Below are positions 52,867 through 61,278 of a DNA stretch of 64,000 bases, one piece after another (position 1 is the stretch's first letter; each line of letters opens with the position of its first letter). The notes below the pieces were generated by a model. It was not told where the DNA came from, ran no database searches, and saw nothing but the letters and a program-made list of their open reading frames with translations. The translations under genes were made by a program, and so were the position numbers. Source of the stretch: Roseobacter ponti (GTDB lineage: Bacteria; Pseudomonadota; Alphaproteobacteria; Rhodobacterales; Rhodobacteraceae); assembly GCF_012932215.1 (NCBI RefSeq), contig NZ_CP048788.1:434001-498000 (forward strand). The letters run 5' to 3'.

Positions 52867-53730
52867 GTGAGAGGATCCGTGGTACCAGTGCTGACCGTTG
52901 TCTGCGGGATCTTTGTGATCTGGTATGCGGCGGCTGTCTGGCTTAATGCGGCCTGGGCCTATGACAAGGCGGCGCGCAGCGGGACGGAGCTCAGCACACA
53001 GATGCTGATTGCCGATACCTGGAGCCAGGACAAGCCGAAGCTGCCGGCGCCGCATCAGGTGGTGGTGGAGATCTGGGAGACCACTGCGCAGAAGAAGATC
53101 ACTTCCAAACGCTCGCTGGTCTATCATTCGTGGATCACGCTGAGTGCAACACTGCTGGGGTTTGCCCTGGGGACCGGGCTCGGGATCGCGCTGGCGGTGG
53201 GGATTGTCTATAACCGTACGATGGATCGCAGTGTCATGCCCTGGGTCATCGCCAGCCAGACCATTCCGATCCTTGCCATCGCGCCGATGATCATTGTGGT
53301 GCTGAATGCGGCCGGGATTTCGGGGCTGCTGCCCAAGGCCACGATTTCGATGTATCTGTCGTTTTTCCCGGTCGTGGTCGGCATGGTCAAGGGGCTGCGC
53401 AGCCCTGATCAGATGCAGCTTGATCAGATGCGCACCTGGAGTGCATCAGGCGCACAGACCTTCTGGCGGCTGCGGTTGCCGGCCTCGATGCCTTACCTCT
53501 TTACCTCGCTGAAGATCGGCATGGCGGCCTCGCTTGTTGGCGCGATTGTCGGCGAGTTACCCACCGGGGCGGTGGCGGGTCTGGGGGCAAGATTGCTGGC
53601 GGGGAGTTATTACGGTCAGACGATCCAGATCTGGTCCGCGCTGCTGATGGCGGCAGCGCTGGCAGCGGCGCTCGTGGGGCTGATCGGGCTGATACAGCGA
53701 ATTACCCTGAACCGGATGGGGATGGCATGA
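52867..53730 (+). CDS. ABC transporter permease (first of two)
   Basis: This 287-residue inner-membrane protein has an N-terminal helix (VLTVVCGIFVIWYAAAVWL), a soluble stretch (about residues 30-75), then the five-helix permease core with the EAA-like loop QMRTWSASGAQTFWRLRLPASMPYLFTSLKIGMAASLVGAIVGEL. The start is GTG 52867, just after the intergenic repeat. It pairs with the following permease, which overlaps it by four bases, to make a heteromeric channel for the importer. Confidence 0.9.
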   Translation: MRGSVVPVLTVVCGIFVIWYAAAVWLNAAWAYDKAARSGTELSTQMLIADTWSQDKPKLPAPHQVVVEIWETTAQKKITSKRSLVYHSWITLSATLLGFALGTGLGIALAVGIVYNRTMDRSVMPWVIASQTIPILAIAPMIIVVLNAAGISGLLPKATISMYLSFFPVVVGMVKGLRSPDQMQLDQMRTWSASGAQTFWRLRLPASMPYLFTSLKIGMAASLVGAIVGELPTGAVAGLGARLLAGSYYGQTIQIWSALLMAAALAAALVGLIGLIQRITLNRMGMA

Positions 53731-54569
53731 CGGGCTGGCTGATCTTTGCCCTGCTGGTCTGGGCCGGGGGGTGGTGGCTCAATGCCCGGCTTGCGGCGCG
53801 GCCTGCAACGGGGTTTACCTCGCTGATTATTCCGGTGATTTTCGGCCTGACGCTGATCGCCGTCTGGGAAGGGGTCGTGCGCGGGTTTGAGATCAGCCCG
53901 GTGCTGCTGCCTGCCCCCTCGGCCATCGCGGCGCGCTTTGCCGCCTCGACATCGATCCTGTGGGAAGACTTTGTGCAGACCGTGATCAGGGGCGCGCTCA
54001 CAGGCTATGTGCTGGGCTGCGGATCGGCGTTTCTCATCGCCATTCTTGTGGACCGCTATGATTTTCTGCGACGGGGCCTTTTGCCGGTTGGTAACTTTGT
54101 GGCGGCTCTGCCGGTGATCGGCCTCGCGCCGATCCTTGTGATGTGGTTCGGGTTCGACTGGCAGTCAAAAGCCGCAGTTGTGGTTGTCATGGTGTTTTTC
54201 CCGATGCTGGTGAATACTGTACAGGGGCTGAGCGCCTCATCGTCTATGCAGCGCGATCTGATGCGGACATGGGCGGCGGGCTACTGGACCACACTGCTGA
54301 GGCTGCGCCTGCCTGCGGCGATGCCATTTATCTTCAACGGGCTGAAGATTGCGAGTACGCTGGCGCTGATCGGTGCGATTGTCGCTGAATTTTTCGGCTC
54401 ACCGATCCGGGGAATGGGATTTCGGATATCCACTTCGGTCGGACAGCTTGCGCTTGATCTGGTGTGGGCAGAGATTGTGGTCGCGGCGATCACGGGCTCT
54501 GCTTTTTACGGCGTGATTGCGCTGATTGAGCGGTCGGTGACCTTCTGGCACCCGTCCCAGCGCCACTGA
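53727..54569 (+). CDS. ABC transporter permease (second of two)
   Basis: This 280-residue membrane protein begins with a hydrophobic helix (LIFALLVWAGGWWLNARL), followed by the permease core including the EAA-like loop LMRTWAAGYWTTLLRLRLPAAMPFIFNGLKIASTLALIGAIVAEF. The ATG overlaps the stop of the first permease (ATGA), so translation is coupled. The two differ enough to be distinct subunits. The solute-binding protein follows by 44 bp. Confidence 0.9.
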   Translation: MTGWLIFALLVWAGGWWLNARLAARPATGFTSLIIPVIFGLTLIAVWEGVVRGFEISPVLLPAPSAIAARFAASTSILWEDFVQTVIRGALTGYVLGCGSAFLIAILVDRYDFLRRGLLPVGNFVAALPVIGLAPILVMWFGFDWQSKAAVVVVMVFFPMLVNTVQGLSASSSMQRDLMRTWAAGYWTTLLRLRLPAAMPFIFNGLKIASTLALIGAIVAEFFGSPIRGMGFRISTSVGQLALDLVWAEIVVAAITGSAFYGVIALIERSVTFWHPSQRH

Positions 54570-54613
54570 ATGAAGAACGATAACAAAAAAGACGACCAAC
54601 AAAGGAGAGTACA

Positions 54614-55594
54614 ATGAAAAGAGTAACACAACTGGCCGCAGGGGCGGCGCTGGGTGTCTGGGGCGTTGCCGCCCATGCCGCCGATGAGGTCACGCTGCAG
54701 CTGAAATGGGTGACCCAGGCGCAGTTCGCGGGCTATTATGTGGCGCTTGATAAAGGGTTCTACGAGGAAGAAAACCTCGACGTGACGATCAAGCCGGGCG
54801 GCCCGGATATCGCGCCTGTTCAGGTGCTGCTGGGCGGTGGTGCTGATGTGATGGTCGACTGGCTGCCCTCGGCGCTTGCCGCGCGTGAAAAGGGCGCGCC
54901 GATTGTGAACATCGCGCAGCCCTTCGCCTCCTCGGGCCTGATGCTGACCTGTCTGAAAGAGCATGAGATCAATTCGCCCGAGGATTTCCCCGGCCATACG
55001 CTGGGCACCTGGTTCTTTGGCAATGAGATCCCGCTTTATTCCTGGATGGGCAAGCTGGGCTATGCCACGGACGGATCCGAGGGTGGTGTGACCATTCAGA
55101 AGATCAACTTCAACGTAGACCCGCTGCTGCAGAAGCAGGTCGAATGCGCGACGACCATGACCTACAATGAATACTGGCAGGTCATCGATGCGGGTCTCAC
55201 ACCGGAGGATCTCGTCGTTTTCAAATATGAGGACGAAGGCATTTCGACGCTGGAAGATGGTCTTTACACCACCGAAGAGAAGCTGGCGGACCCTGCTGAG
55301 GCAGAGAAACTCGTGCGTTTTGTAAGAGCCTCCATGAAGGGCTGGAAATACGCCGAGGAGAACCCTGATGAGGCTGCGGAAATCGTGCTTGAGAACGACC
55401 AGACCGGCGCGCAGACCGAAAAGCACCAGAAGCGCATGATGGGTGAGATCGCAAAACTGACGGCCGGTTCTGACGGGACCCTGGATGAGGCAGCCTTTGA
55501 CCGGTCCGCACAGATCACCATGGAGGGTGGCATGATCACGAAGATGCCTGAAGGGGCATGGACGCATGATATCACGGACAAAGCGCTGAACTGA
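54614..55594 (+). CDS. ABC transporter substrate-binding protein, NMT1/ThiY type (probable pyrimidine-related solute)
   Basis: This 326-residue periplasmic protein has a signal peptide (MKRVTQLAAGAALGVWGVAAHA) and an NMT1/THI5-like domain: LQLKWVTQAQFAGYYVALDKGFYEEENLDVTIKPGGPDI and LLGGGADVMVDWLPSALAARE. Related ThiY proteins bind a pyrimidine thiamine precursor, so uptake of pyrimidine bases or related compounds is likely in this operon. The ATG follows AAAGGAGAG, a strong ribosome site. A terminator follows after 22 bp, which marks the operon end. Confidence 0.92.
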   Translation: MKRVTQLAAGAALGVWGVAAHAADEVTLQLKWVTQAQFAGYYVALDKGFYEEENLDVTIKPGGPDIAPVQVLLGGGADVMVDWLPSALAAREKGAPIVNIAQPFASSGLMLTCLKEHEINSPEDFPGHTLGTWFFGNEIPLYSWMGKLGYATDGSEGGVTIQKINFNVDPLLQKQVECATTMTYNEYWQVIDAGLTPEDLVVFKYEDEGISTLEDGLYTTEEKLADPAEAEKLVRFVRASMKGWKYAEENPDEAAEIVLENDQTGAQTEKHQKRMMGEIAKLTAGSDGTLDEAAFDRSAQITMEGGMITKMPEGAWTHDITDKALN

Positions 55595-55616
55595 CTGTTA
55601 TTGGCGCGTATCTGAG

Positions 55617-55644
55617 AAAGGCCGGTGTTAAAGCCGGCCTTTTT
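55617..55644 (+). terminator. Intrinsic terminator of the pyrimidine operon
   Basis: AAAGGCCGG at 55617-55625 and CCGGCCTTT at 55634-55642 form a 9-bp stem with an 8-nt loop, followed by further T residues. Confidence 0.88.
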
Positions 55645-55715
55645 GCTGCTGCGGGGTGGACTTTGCCGGGTCAGACACCATGTCAGGCTACAGCCACGGG
55701 AGCATGAGGACATAA

Positions 55716-55979
55716 ATGAGCAACATGGAAAATCTGGAAACGGAATTGTCTGAAAAGGAACGTCAGGCGCGGGTGAACGAAGCGGCGCTGGCGTCGATTG
55801 CTGCGGAACGCAACAGACGTTCGGCCAGCGGGCACGCGGTTATTTCGTCTGCGATGGGGTATGGCAGCGGTGCGCTCGGGAAAGGCCTGTTCGGGCGCAT
55901 CAGCCACGCCGCGAAGCTCTTTTGCATTCTGTTCGCGTTTCTGGTGCCCAGCCTGCTGATCTGGCAGGTGCTGCTCTGA
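55716..55979 (+). CDS. Small membrane-anchored protein of unknown function
   Basis: This 87-residue protein has a charged N-terminal helix (NLETELSEKERQARVNEAALASIAAERNRR) and one C-terminal transmembrane helix (LFCILFAFLVPSLLIWQVLL), so it is probably tail-anchored in the inner membrane. The ATG follows GAGGA at good spacing. It stands alone between two terminators, and no domain was recognised. A two-sided terminator after it also serves the csp gene. Confidence 0.72.
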   Translation: MSNMENLETELSEKERQARVNEAALASIAAERNRRSASGHAVISSAMGYGSGALGKGLFGRISHAAKLFCILFAFLVPSLLIWQVLL

Positions 55980-56019
55980 CGCGGCCTGCGCTCTCAGCGC
56001 GACAATTTGTGAAGAAAAA

Positions 56020-56046
56020 AAAACGGCGCCTCAGGGGCGCCGTTTT
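56020..56046. terminator. Bidirectional terminator between the small membrane protein and csp copy 2
   Basis: AAAACGGCGCC at 56020-56030 and GGCGCCGTTTT at 56036-56046 form an 11-bp stem. It is followed by T on the plus strand and a nine-residue T run on the minus strand. Confidence 0.88.
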
Positions 56047-56065
56047 CGTCAGAACTCTGTGCTGA

Positions 56066-56272
56066 TCAGGCCAGCGCGATGTTTGTCGCGGATTCGCGAC
56101 CGTCGCGGCCTGCTTCGATGTCGAAGGTCACTTTCTGGTTGTCTGCGAGGCCGGTCAGACCGGCGCGCTCGACTGCAGAAATGTGTACAAAAACGTCTTT
56201 GCTGCCGCCATCGGGTGCAATAAAGCCGAAGCCTTTAGTGGTGTTAAACCATTTCACGGTGCCTGTGGCCAT
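56066..56272 (-). CDS. Cold-shock domain protein, CspA family (copy 2)
   Basis: This 68-residue single cold-shock domain has RNP1 [11 protein letters not shown] and RNP2 DVFVHIS. It is nearly the same as copy 1 at 44275 (six differences by eye, all conservative). ATG 56272 follows CAGGAGACAC, as in copy 1. A strong terminator lies 20 bp after the stop. The duplicated genes lie on either side of the pyrimidine module, in the same orientation. Confidence 0.95.
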   Translation of the reverse strand: MATGTVKWFNTTKGFGFIAPDGGSKDVFVHISAVERAGLTGLADNQKVTFDIEAGRDGRESATNIALA

Positions 56273-56498
56273 ATCCGTGTCTCCTGTATTAATGCTGTCC
56301 GCTGAGTGCGACAGCCTGGCGCGGTTGGTCTGGATCGAAGACTGAGCGCCGTGTAGAGGAGAGCAGGTCGACAAAGATTCACTTAGCACTGCGTCATATG
56401 GCAGAAACTTTCCCTCCGTTCAAGTCCGGCGCTGACTCACCCTGCGTTTGCGCGGAAAAGCGACAAAAACTGTGTTCTCCTGCGCGCTGATGGTGAGG

Positions 56499-56744
56499 TC
56501 AGCGGCGGTGTGCGCTGGCTGCCGGGGACATAGCAGCAGCCCCGCGCATGTCTTTATGCGTATGCAGCAAAGCCGGCAGGCTGCGCATCGCAAGGACAAG
56601 CGTAATACTACCCAGGGTTACGCAAAGTCCTGACAAAACGTAAAGACCGAAGGCCGTGGGCAGTGAAACGTCAAAGAAAATCAACGATGTGACAAAAGTT
56701 AAAAAGCCGCATACGCCGCCGAGGAGAGTTGAAATAACAGCCAT
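56499..56744 (-). CDS. Small two-helix membrane protein of unknown function
   Basis: This 81-residue protein contains two hydrophobic helices (about residues 3-24 and 28-52, with VISTLLGGVCGFLTFVTSLIFF and FGLYVLSGLCVTLGSITLVL) and a polar C-terminus. The ATG is preceded by AAAGGGG at good spacing. Nothing known was recognised. Its stop is not near another gene. The coding call rests on composition and ribosome site, so moderate confidence is given. Confidence 0.6.
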   Translation of the reverse strand: MAVISTLLGGVCGFLTFVTSLIFFDVSLPTAFGLYVLSGLCVTLGSITLVLAMRSLPALLHTHKDMRGAAAMSPAASAHRR

Positions 56745-57240
56745 CTTTAACCCCTTTCGTCGGACAAACTACGGCCTTCGGGTTAATAAAGTCTGACTAT
56801 TGCGGCGAAATTGGGGCATCCGTTAATTGATTGGGGCCTTTTCCGGGGGCACAAAAATTCGCCCTTAGGTTAATTCCGCGACTTGACAACGTCCTGGCCG
56901 GCTTGGGGCCGTTGCGCGGGCCGGATATCGCCGGACCTGCAGAATCACCGGCTTGTGTGACCTGGGTCACAGACCTCTGCCGCAACCGGTGCTTAGCTGC
57001 GCAGACGGGCGGCGCGTTTTTGCTTCCCGGGCCGGTGTTTTTGGTGAGCCACCGGCCTGACGACCTCTGAAGATTGCGGCGCAGATATCTTCCGCTGCGC
57101 GCAGTCTCTCCCCTCGGCGGGCCGGTGCAGACCGGTCCGCCTTTTTTTCAGGGTATGAGGCCTGATCGGACCCTGCTGTGCCCGTCATGCTGGTCATCCG
57201 GACGCCGTGCTGGCAGGGTGCGGTCAGGCGCAGGGAGAAA
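56745..57240. other. Gene-free stretch with a CRP-like palindrome
   Basis: In these 496 bp I see no gene on either strand. AT-rich parts (GTTAATAAAGTCTG near 56782-56795) are followed by GC-rich sequence. The only strong motif is the TGTGA...TCACA palindrome at 56956. It must hold the promoters for the two flanking divergent genes. Confidence 0.6.
56956..56971. promoter_or_regulatory. CRP/FNR-family-like palindrome
   Basis: TGTGACCTGGGTCACA has perfect 7-bp arms and equals the TGTGA-N6-TCACA consensus of CRP-type regulators. It lies 270 bp before the DUF2938 gene and 212 bp from the small membrane protein gene on the other side. Which factor binds is unknown. Confidence 0.5.
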
Positions 57241-57708
57241 ATGATGATCATCACCGGGATACTGATGGGGCTGCTGGCCACCGTGCTTCTCGATCTGTGG
57301 GCACTGACACTGAGCCGGGTCGCGGGCATTCCGGCACCGGACTGGGCGATGGTCGGCCGCTGGGTCGGGCATCTGCCGTCCCGCGTTTTCCACGACAGCA
57401 TCGGCGATGCGCCAGCGGTAGCGTCCGAACACACTCTCGGCTGGGTTTTTCACTACTCGGTTGGCGTGGCTTACGGCGTACTCCTCGCCGTGATCATGGG
57501 ACCGGACTGGCTCGCGGCGCCGACGCTGCTCCCGGCGTGGCTTTTCTCGATCCTGATGCTCGGGTTCGGCTGGTTTTTGTTGCAACCGGGCCTCGGCCTC
57601 GGAATGGCGGCATCGAAAACTCCTGACCCGACAAAAGCGCGGGTGCTCGGACTGATCGCGCATACGGTTTTCGGGGTCGGTCTTTGGATGGGCGCGATGC
57701 TCTTCTAA
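57241..57708 (+). CDS. DUF2938 membrane protein
   Basis: This 155-residue protein fits DUF2938: an N-terminal helix (IITGILMGLLATVLLDLWALTLSRVAG), a central GRWVGHLPSRVFHDSIGDAPAVASEHTLGWVFHYSVGVAYGVLLAV segment, and two more helices. Four hydrophobic segments place it in the inner membrane. Function is unknown. ATG 57241 is chosen after CAGGGAGAAA; the open frame upstream adds unlikely residues. It converges on the next gene with a 4-bp overlap. Confidence 0.85.
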   Translation: MMIITGILMGLLATVLLDLWALTLSRVAGIPAPDWAMVGRWVGHLPSRVFHDSIGDAPAVASEHTLGWVFHYSVGVAYGVLLAVIMGPDWLAAPTLLPAWLFSILMLGFGWFLLQPGLGLGMAASKTPDPTKARVLGLIAHTVFGVGLWMGAMLF

Positions 57709-58187
57709 GGACCGACGGTCAGGCGCGTCACGCGGTGGCGTCCGGTGCCCTGCAGTTCAATCACGCCGATCTCGCCGTATTCCTGCGGAGGCTGCCCGGG
57801 TGCGCCAAGCTCCGCCCAGATCGTGCGCAGATTTCCCTTGTTGCCGACCCAGATCACCGTGCCGTCGGGGTAGTCGGCGGTCATGCGCGCGCCGGCCTGC
57901 TCTTTCACGATAACGGTGACCGGCAGACCGGTGGCTGTGGCCAGCGGCGCCGCCGTATCAAGGTTGCGCTGAATGTCGGGTGCATAGATCGCATCGAGAT
58001 CATATCGCGCAAGGGCTGCGGGCATCGCGGCGGCGCGTGCGATCCCCTTTGAGTTCAGCACCTCACCGGCTCTGTCCGCATGGCGGATCATAATGACAGT
58101 TGTGCGGGCCGAGGGGGAGACATCAGGCAGGGTACAGGCCGCAAAACCGAGCGGAAGTGCAGCGATCAGGGTCCGGCGGGTTATCAT
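57705..58187 (-). CDS. Histidine phosphatase family lipoprotein
   Basis: This 160-residue protein has a lipoprotein signal (RRTLIAALPLGFAAC, lipobox with cysteine) and a reduced histidine-phosphatase core: the motif VIMIRHADRAG at about residues 31-41, followed by ARAAAMPAALARYDLDAIYAPDIQRNLDTAAPLA. The second conserved histidine of the family is not evident in its usual place, so activity is uncertain. It is probably anchored in the envelope. ATG 58187 is used because the signal peptide begins there. Confidence 0.82.
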   Translation of the reverse strand: MITRRTLIAALPLGFAACTLPDVSPSARTTVIMIRHADRAGEVLNSKGIARAAAMPAALARYDLDAIYAPDIQRNLDTAAPLATATGLPVTVIVKEQAGARMTADYPDGTVIWVGNKGNLRTIWAELGAPGQPPQEYGEIGVIELQGTGRHRVTRLTVGP

Positions 58188-58312
58188 GCCTGTCACTGTG
58201 GCTGCATGACGTAACGTAAGCAAGGATTTTGCCAGATCGGTTGCCGGTCCTCGTGCCGATGTTTAACTGCCTTGTTTTGATGATTGTCTGCGTGCCGGGC
58301 AGGCGGTGGGGA

Positions 58313-58837
58313 TCAGGGTGCCGCGTGCGGCACCTCGAAAAGTTGTGCCGGGTCATAGCCGTTCTGCCGAAGCACGCTGTTGGCTTTGCTGCGGCGCGCC
58401 TCAGAGATCTGCGGACTGCGCGCGAGGATCCAGCCGGCACGGCCGTTGGGCACGCCCACGACCGCCGTCTCATAAGCATCATCGACCCAGAGCACCCAGT
58501 AGGGCGCGCGGATGAAGGGCACCGAGGCAAACTGCACCTTCAGCTGCCCGGGCCCTGTGATATCCGCCGTGCCGGCGATCTCTTTCAGCGGTCCGTCCGG
58601 GCGGTCCTCGCGGCACTGGTTCAGCACGGAAACGGTATCAGCATCCACCGCGCCATAGGTGGCGGTGGTGGCGGTGCAGCCCTTCTGAAAAGGCACAGGG
58701 TATCGCGCGATCTCATACCAGGTGCCGAGATAGCGGGCGGCGTCGAAATCCTGTTGTGCCGTGATCGGGGCGCCGGTGTCGCGGTACTGCGTTCCGCAGG
58801 CGGTGAGGAGAGTGAGGGCGAGGAGGAGGGTGCGCAT
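58313..58837 (-). CDS. Blc-type bacterial lipocalin lipoprotein
   Basis: This 174-residue outer-membrane lipoprotein has a signal peptide with lipobox LLTAC and the lipocalin motif ARYLGTWYEIARYPVPFQKGC near the N-terminus, followed by TATYGAVDADTVSVLNQC and PYWVLWVDDAYETAVVG. Blc lipocalins bind fatty acids or lysophospholipids in the envelope. ATG 58837 is chosen because it starts the signal peptide; an in-frame ATG eight codons upstream is less likely. Confidence 0.92.
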   Translation of the reverse strand: MRTLLLALTLLTACGTQYRDTGAPITAQQDFDAARYLGTWYEIARYPVPFQKGCTATTATYGAVDADTVSVLNQCREDRPDGPLKEIAGTADITGPGQLKVQFASVPFIRAPYWVLWVDDAYETAVVGVPNGRAGWILARSPQISEARRSKANSVLRQNGYDPAQLFEVPHAAP

Positions 58838-58959
58838 GGGGGCTCCGTGTGCTGAATTCATCTGTTTCTGTTTTTCACACCGGGTCGGGCGGCGGGTTGC
58901 TTGCGGTTGTATCAGCGCCTATCCTTGCAGCCTGACAGGACAGATGTGGAGGGCAGGCG

Positions 58960-59274
58960 ATGACGCTGGCACAAACACTATTCCCTGCGATGGCGCTGGT
59001 CTTTCTGGGCGGGTGCACTCTTCTTTCACGAAAATGGCCGCGCATGCCGATGGCGTTCGGGATTGTTGCCGTTCTGCTGGCGGGTGCTGCTCTGCTCTCG
59101 CTGCCCGTGCTGGCGGTTGGCGGCGGCGCTTTAGCGGTGATCGCGATCCGGCGCTGGCGTACGGCGCGCCGCAGGCCCACGCGAAACCTGTCCGACATGG
59201 ATCACGATGTACAGGAACGCATCCGGGCCATCGCTGCTGAGTCGCGGTACAGCTCTGCCGGGATTGAATTTTAA
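58960..59274 (+). CDS. Small membrane protein of unknown function
   Basis: This 104-residue protein has two or three hydrophobic helices (LFPAMALVFLGGC, PMAFGIVAVLLAGAALLSLPVLAVGGGALAVIAI), a basic stretch (RRWRTARRRPTRN) and a polar C-terminal tail. GGAGGGCAGGCG precedes the ATG. No family was recognised. It is divergent from the lipocalin gene by 122 bp. A longer frame on the other strand has no such ribosome site, so this strand is preferred. Confidence 0.6.
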   Translation: MTLAQTLFPAMALVFLGGCTLLSRKWPRMPMAFGIVAVLLAGAALLSLPVLAVGGGALAVIAIRRWRTARRRPTRNLSDMDHDVQERIRAIAAESRYSSAGIEF

Positions 59275-59504
59275 ACTTCTGCAACGCGGCACGCATCATT
59301 TGGATAAGTGTTCAACCAGGCCGGTTTGTATTTCTTCGCGTTGGTACTCAGATGTCAGATCAGATAATTTCGTCTGATCCGGTGGTGTAGGCTCAGCCTG
59401 CCGAGCCCGCATCAAGGGCTCAGCGCAGAACTTTGTCTCAATGTCTTTTCTGGTCACACTGTTTCCGCGTCGCGATCTGCTTCAGAGCATTGCAATGGTC
59501 GATG

Positions 59505-61160
59505 TTACCGCACGAACTTTTTGTGTTTCAACCGTTTGGGCTCAAGAGCATCCGCGCCAAGCCTGCGCTTTTTGTCCTCTTCGTAATCCTCGAAGTTGCC
59601 TTCGAACCATTCCACATGCGCTTCGCCCTCGAAGGCGAGGATATGCGTGCAGATCCGGTCGAGGAAAAAGCGGTCGTGGCTGATCACCACGGCGCAGCCG
59701 GCGAAATCCACGAGGGCGTCTTCCAGCGCGCGCAGGGTTTCCACGTCGAGATCGTTGGTCGGCTCGTCGAGCAGCAGCACGTTGCCGCCTGATTTCAGCA
59801 GCCGCGCCATGTGCACGCGGTTGCGCTCACCGCCCGACAAAAGCCCGACTTTTTTCTGCTGGTCCCCGCCCTTGAAGTTGAACGACGAGCAGTAGGCGCG
59901 GGAGTTCACCTCGGCATCGCCAAGCTCAATCAGTTCCGCCCCGCCCGAAATCGCCTCCCAGACGGTGGCGCCGGGCTCCAGATCATCCCTCGACTGATCC
60001 ACATAGGACAGATCCACCGTGTCGCCCATCTCGATGGTGCCCGCGTCGGGTTTTTCCTGCCCGGTGAGCATTTTGAAGAGCGTCGATTTGCCCGCGCCGT
60101 TGGGGCCGATTACGCCGACGATGCCGCCGGGGGGCAGGGAGAAATCGAGCCCCTCGACCAGCAGCTTGTCGCCCATATGTTTGCTCAGGCCGGTGACGTC
60201 GATCACCTTACTGCCCAGACGCTGGCCGGAGGGGATGACGATCTGCGCCCGGCCCAGTTTTTCGCGCTCAGACTGGTCGGCCATCTCGTTATAGGCGTTG
60301 ATCCGGGCTTTGGATTTTGCCTGGCGGGCTTTGGCGCCCTGACGCATCCATTCAAGTTCGCGCTCGAGTGTTTTCTGGCGCGATTTGTCCTCGCGGGCTT
60401 CCTGCGCCAGGCGTTTGGCTTTCTGCTCCAGCCAGGCGGAATAATTGCCCTCGTAAGGAATGCCCTTGCCGCGATCGAGCTCAAGGATCCAGCCCGTGAT
60501 ATCATCGAGGAAATAGCGGTCGTGGGTGACGATCAGGATCGTGCCTTTGTAATCCATCAGGTGTTGTTGCAGCCAGGCGATGGTTTCGGCATCAAGGTGG
60601 TTGGTCGGTTCGTCGAGGAGCAGCATATCGGGGGCTTCGAGCAGCAGCTTGCAGAGTGCCACGCGGCGCGCTTCACCGCCTGAAAGCTTCGTGATATCAG
60701 CATCATCCGGCGGACAGCGCAGCGCTTCCATGGAGACATCGATCTGGCTGTCGAGATCCCAGAGGTTGTCCGCGTCGATCTGATCCTGCAGCTTCGCCAT
60801 CTCGTCTGCGGTTTCATCCGAGTAGTTCATCGCAAGCTCGTTATAACGATCAAGGACCGCCTTTTTGTCCGCCACGGCGAGCATCACGTTTTCGCGTACG
60901 GTGAGCTCCGGGTCGAGCTTCGGTTCCTGCGGCAGATAGCCGACAGTGGCGCCTTCGGCATGCCAGGCCTCGCCCTGAAACTCTGTGTCGAGGCCCGCCA
61001 TGATCTTCATGAGCGTGGATTTACCCGCGCCGTTGACGCCAACCACGCCGATTTTCACACCCGGCAGAAAGTTCAGATGAATGTTTTCAAAACATTTTTT
61101 CCCGCCCGGATAGGTCTTTGAGACGCCGGACATGTGATAAACGTACTGATAGGCGGCCAT
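59505..61160 (-). CDS. ettA: Energy-dependent translational throttle protein EttA (ABC-F)
   Basis: This 551-residue ABC-F ATPase binds the ribosomal E site and gates early elongation according to ATP/ADP ratio. It has two nucleotide-binding domains with Walker A GVNGAGKST and GPNGAGKST, two signatures (KLSGGEARRVAL and LLSGGERNRVHM), Walker B LLLDEPTNHLD and LLLDEPTNDLD, and the interdomain P-site tRNA interaction motif region (YEGNYSAWLEQKAKRLAQEA...RQKTLERELEWM). The N-terminal MAAYQYVYHMSGVSKTYPGGKKC is typical of EttA. The ATG follows AGGAGCATTCCC. Confidence 0.97.
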   Translation of the reverse strand: MAAYQYVYHMSGVSKTYPGGKKCFENIHLNFLPGVKIGVVGVNGAGKSTLMKIMAGLDTEFQGEAWHAEGATVGYLPQEPKLDPELTVRENVMLAVADKKAVLDRYNELAMNYSDETADEMAKLQDQIDADNLWDLDSQIDVSMEALRCPPDDADITKLSGGEARRVALCKLLLEAPDMLLLDEPTNHLDAETIAWLQQHLMDYKGTILIVTHDRYFLDDITGWILELDRGKGIPYEGNYSAWLEQKAKRLAQEAREDKSRQKTLERELEWMRQGAKARQAKSKARINAYNEMADQSEREKLGRAQIVIPSGQRLGSKVIDVTGLSKHMGDKLLVEGLDFSLPPGGIVGVIGPNGAGKSTLFKMLTGQEKPDAGTIEMGDTVDLSYVDQSRDDLEPGATVWEAISGGAELIELGDAEVNSRAYCSSFNFKGGDQQKKVGLLSGGERNRVHMARLLKSGGNVLLLDEPTNDLDVETLRALEDALVDFAGCAVVISHDRFFLDRICTHILAFEGEAHVEWFEGNFEDYEEDKKRRLGADALEPKRLKHKKFVR

Positions 61161-61278
61161 GGGAATGCTCCTGATTCATCCTGTGCGAAGAGTTGCCGGG
61201 AGTGATAGCGAAGCTGCAAATGATGAGCAATGTGCGAAACGGTGAAGACCGCGCGTCACGGTCCTGCAGTACGCCCTG

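Noticed and set aside
59275-59504. Possible small RNA between the 58960 gene and ettA
   Set aside because: A GATCAG/CTGATC stem is present near 59358-59379, but there is no convincing promoter or terminator; nothing else was seen in this 230-bp gap.
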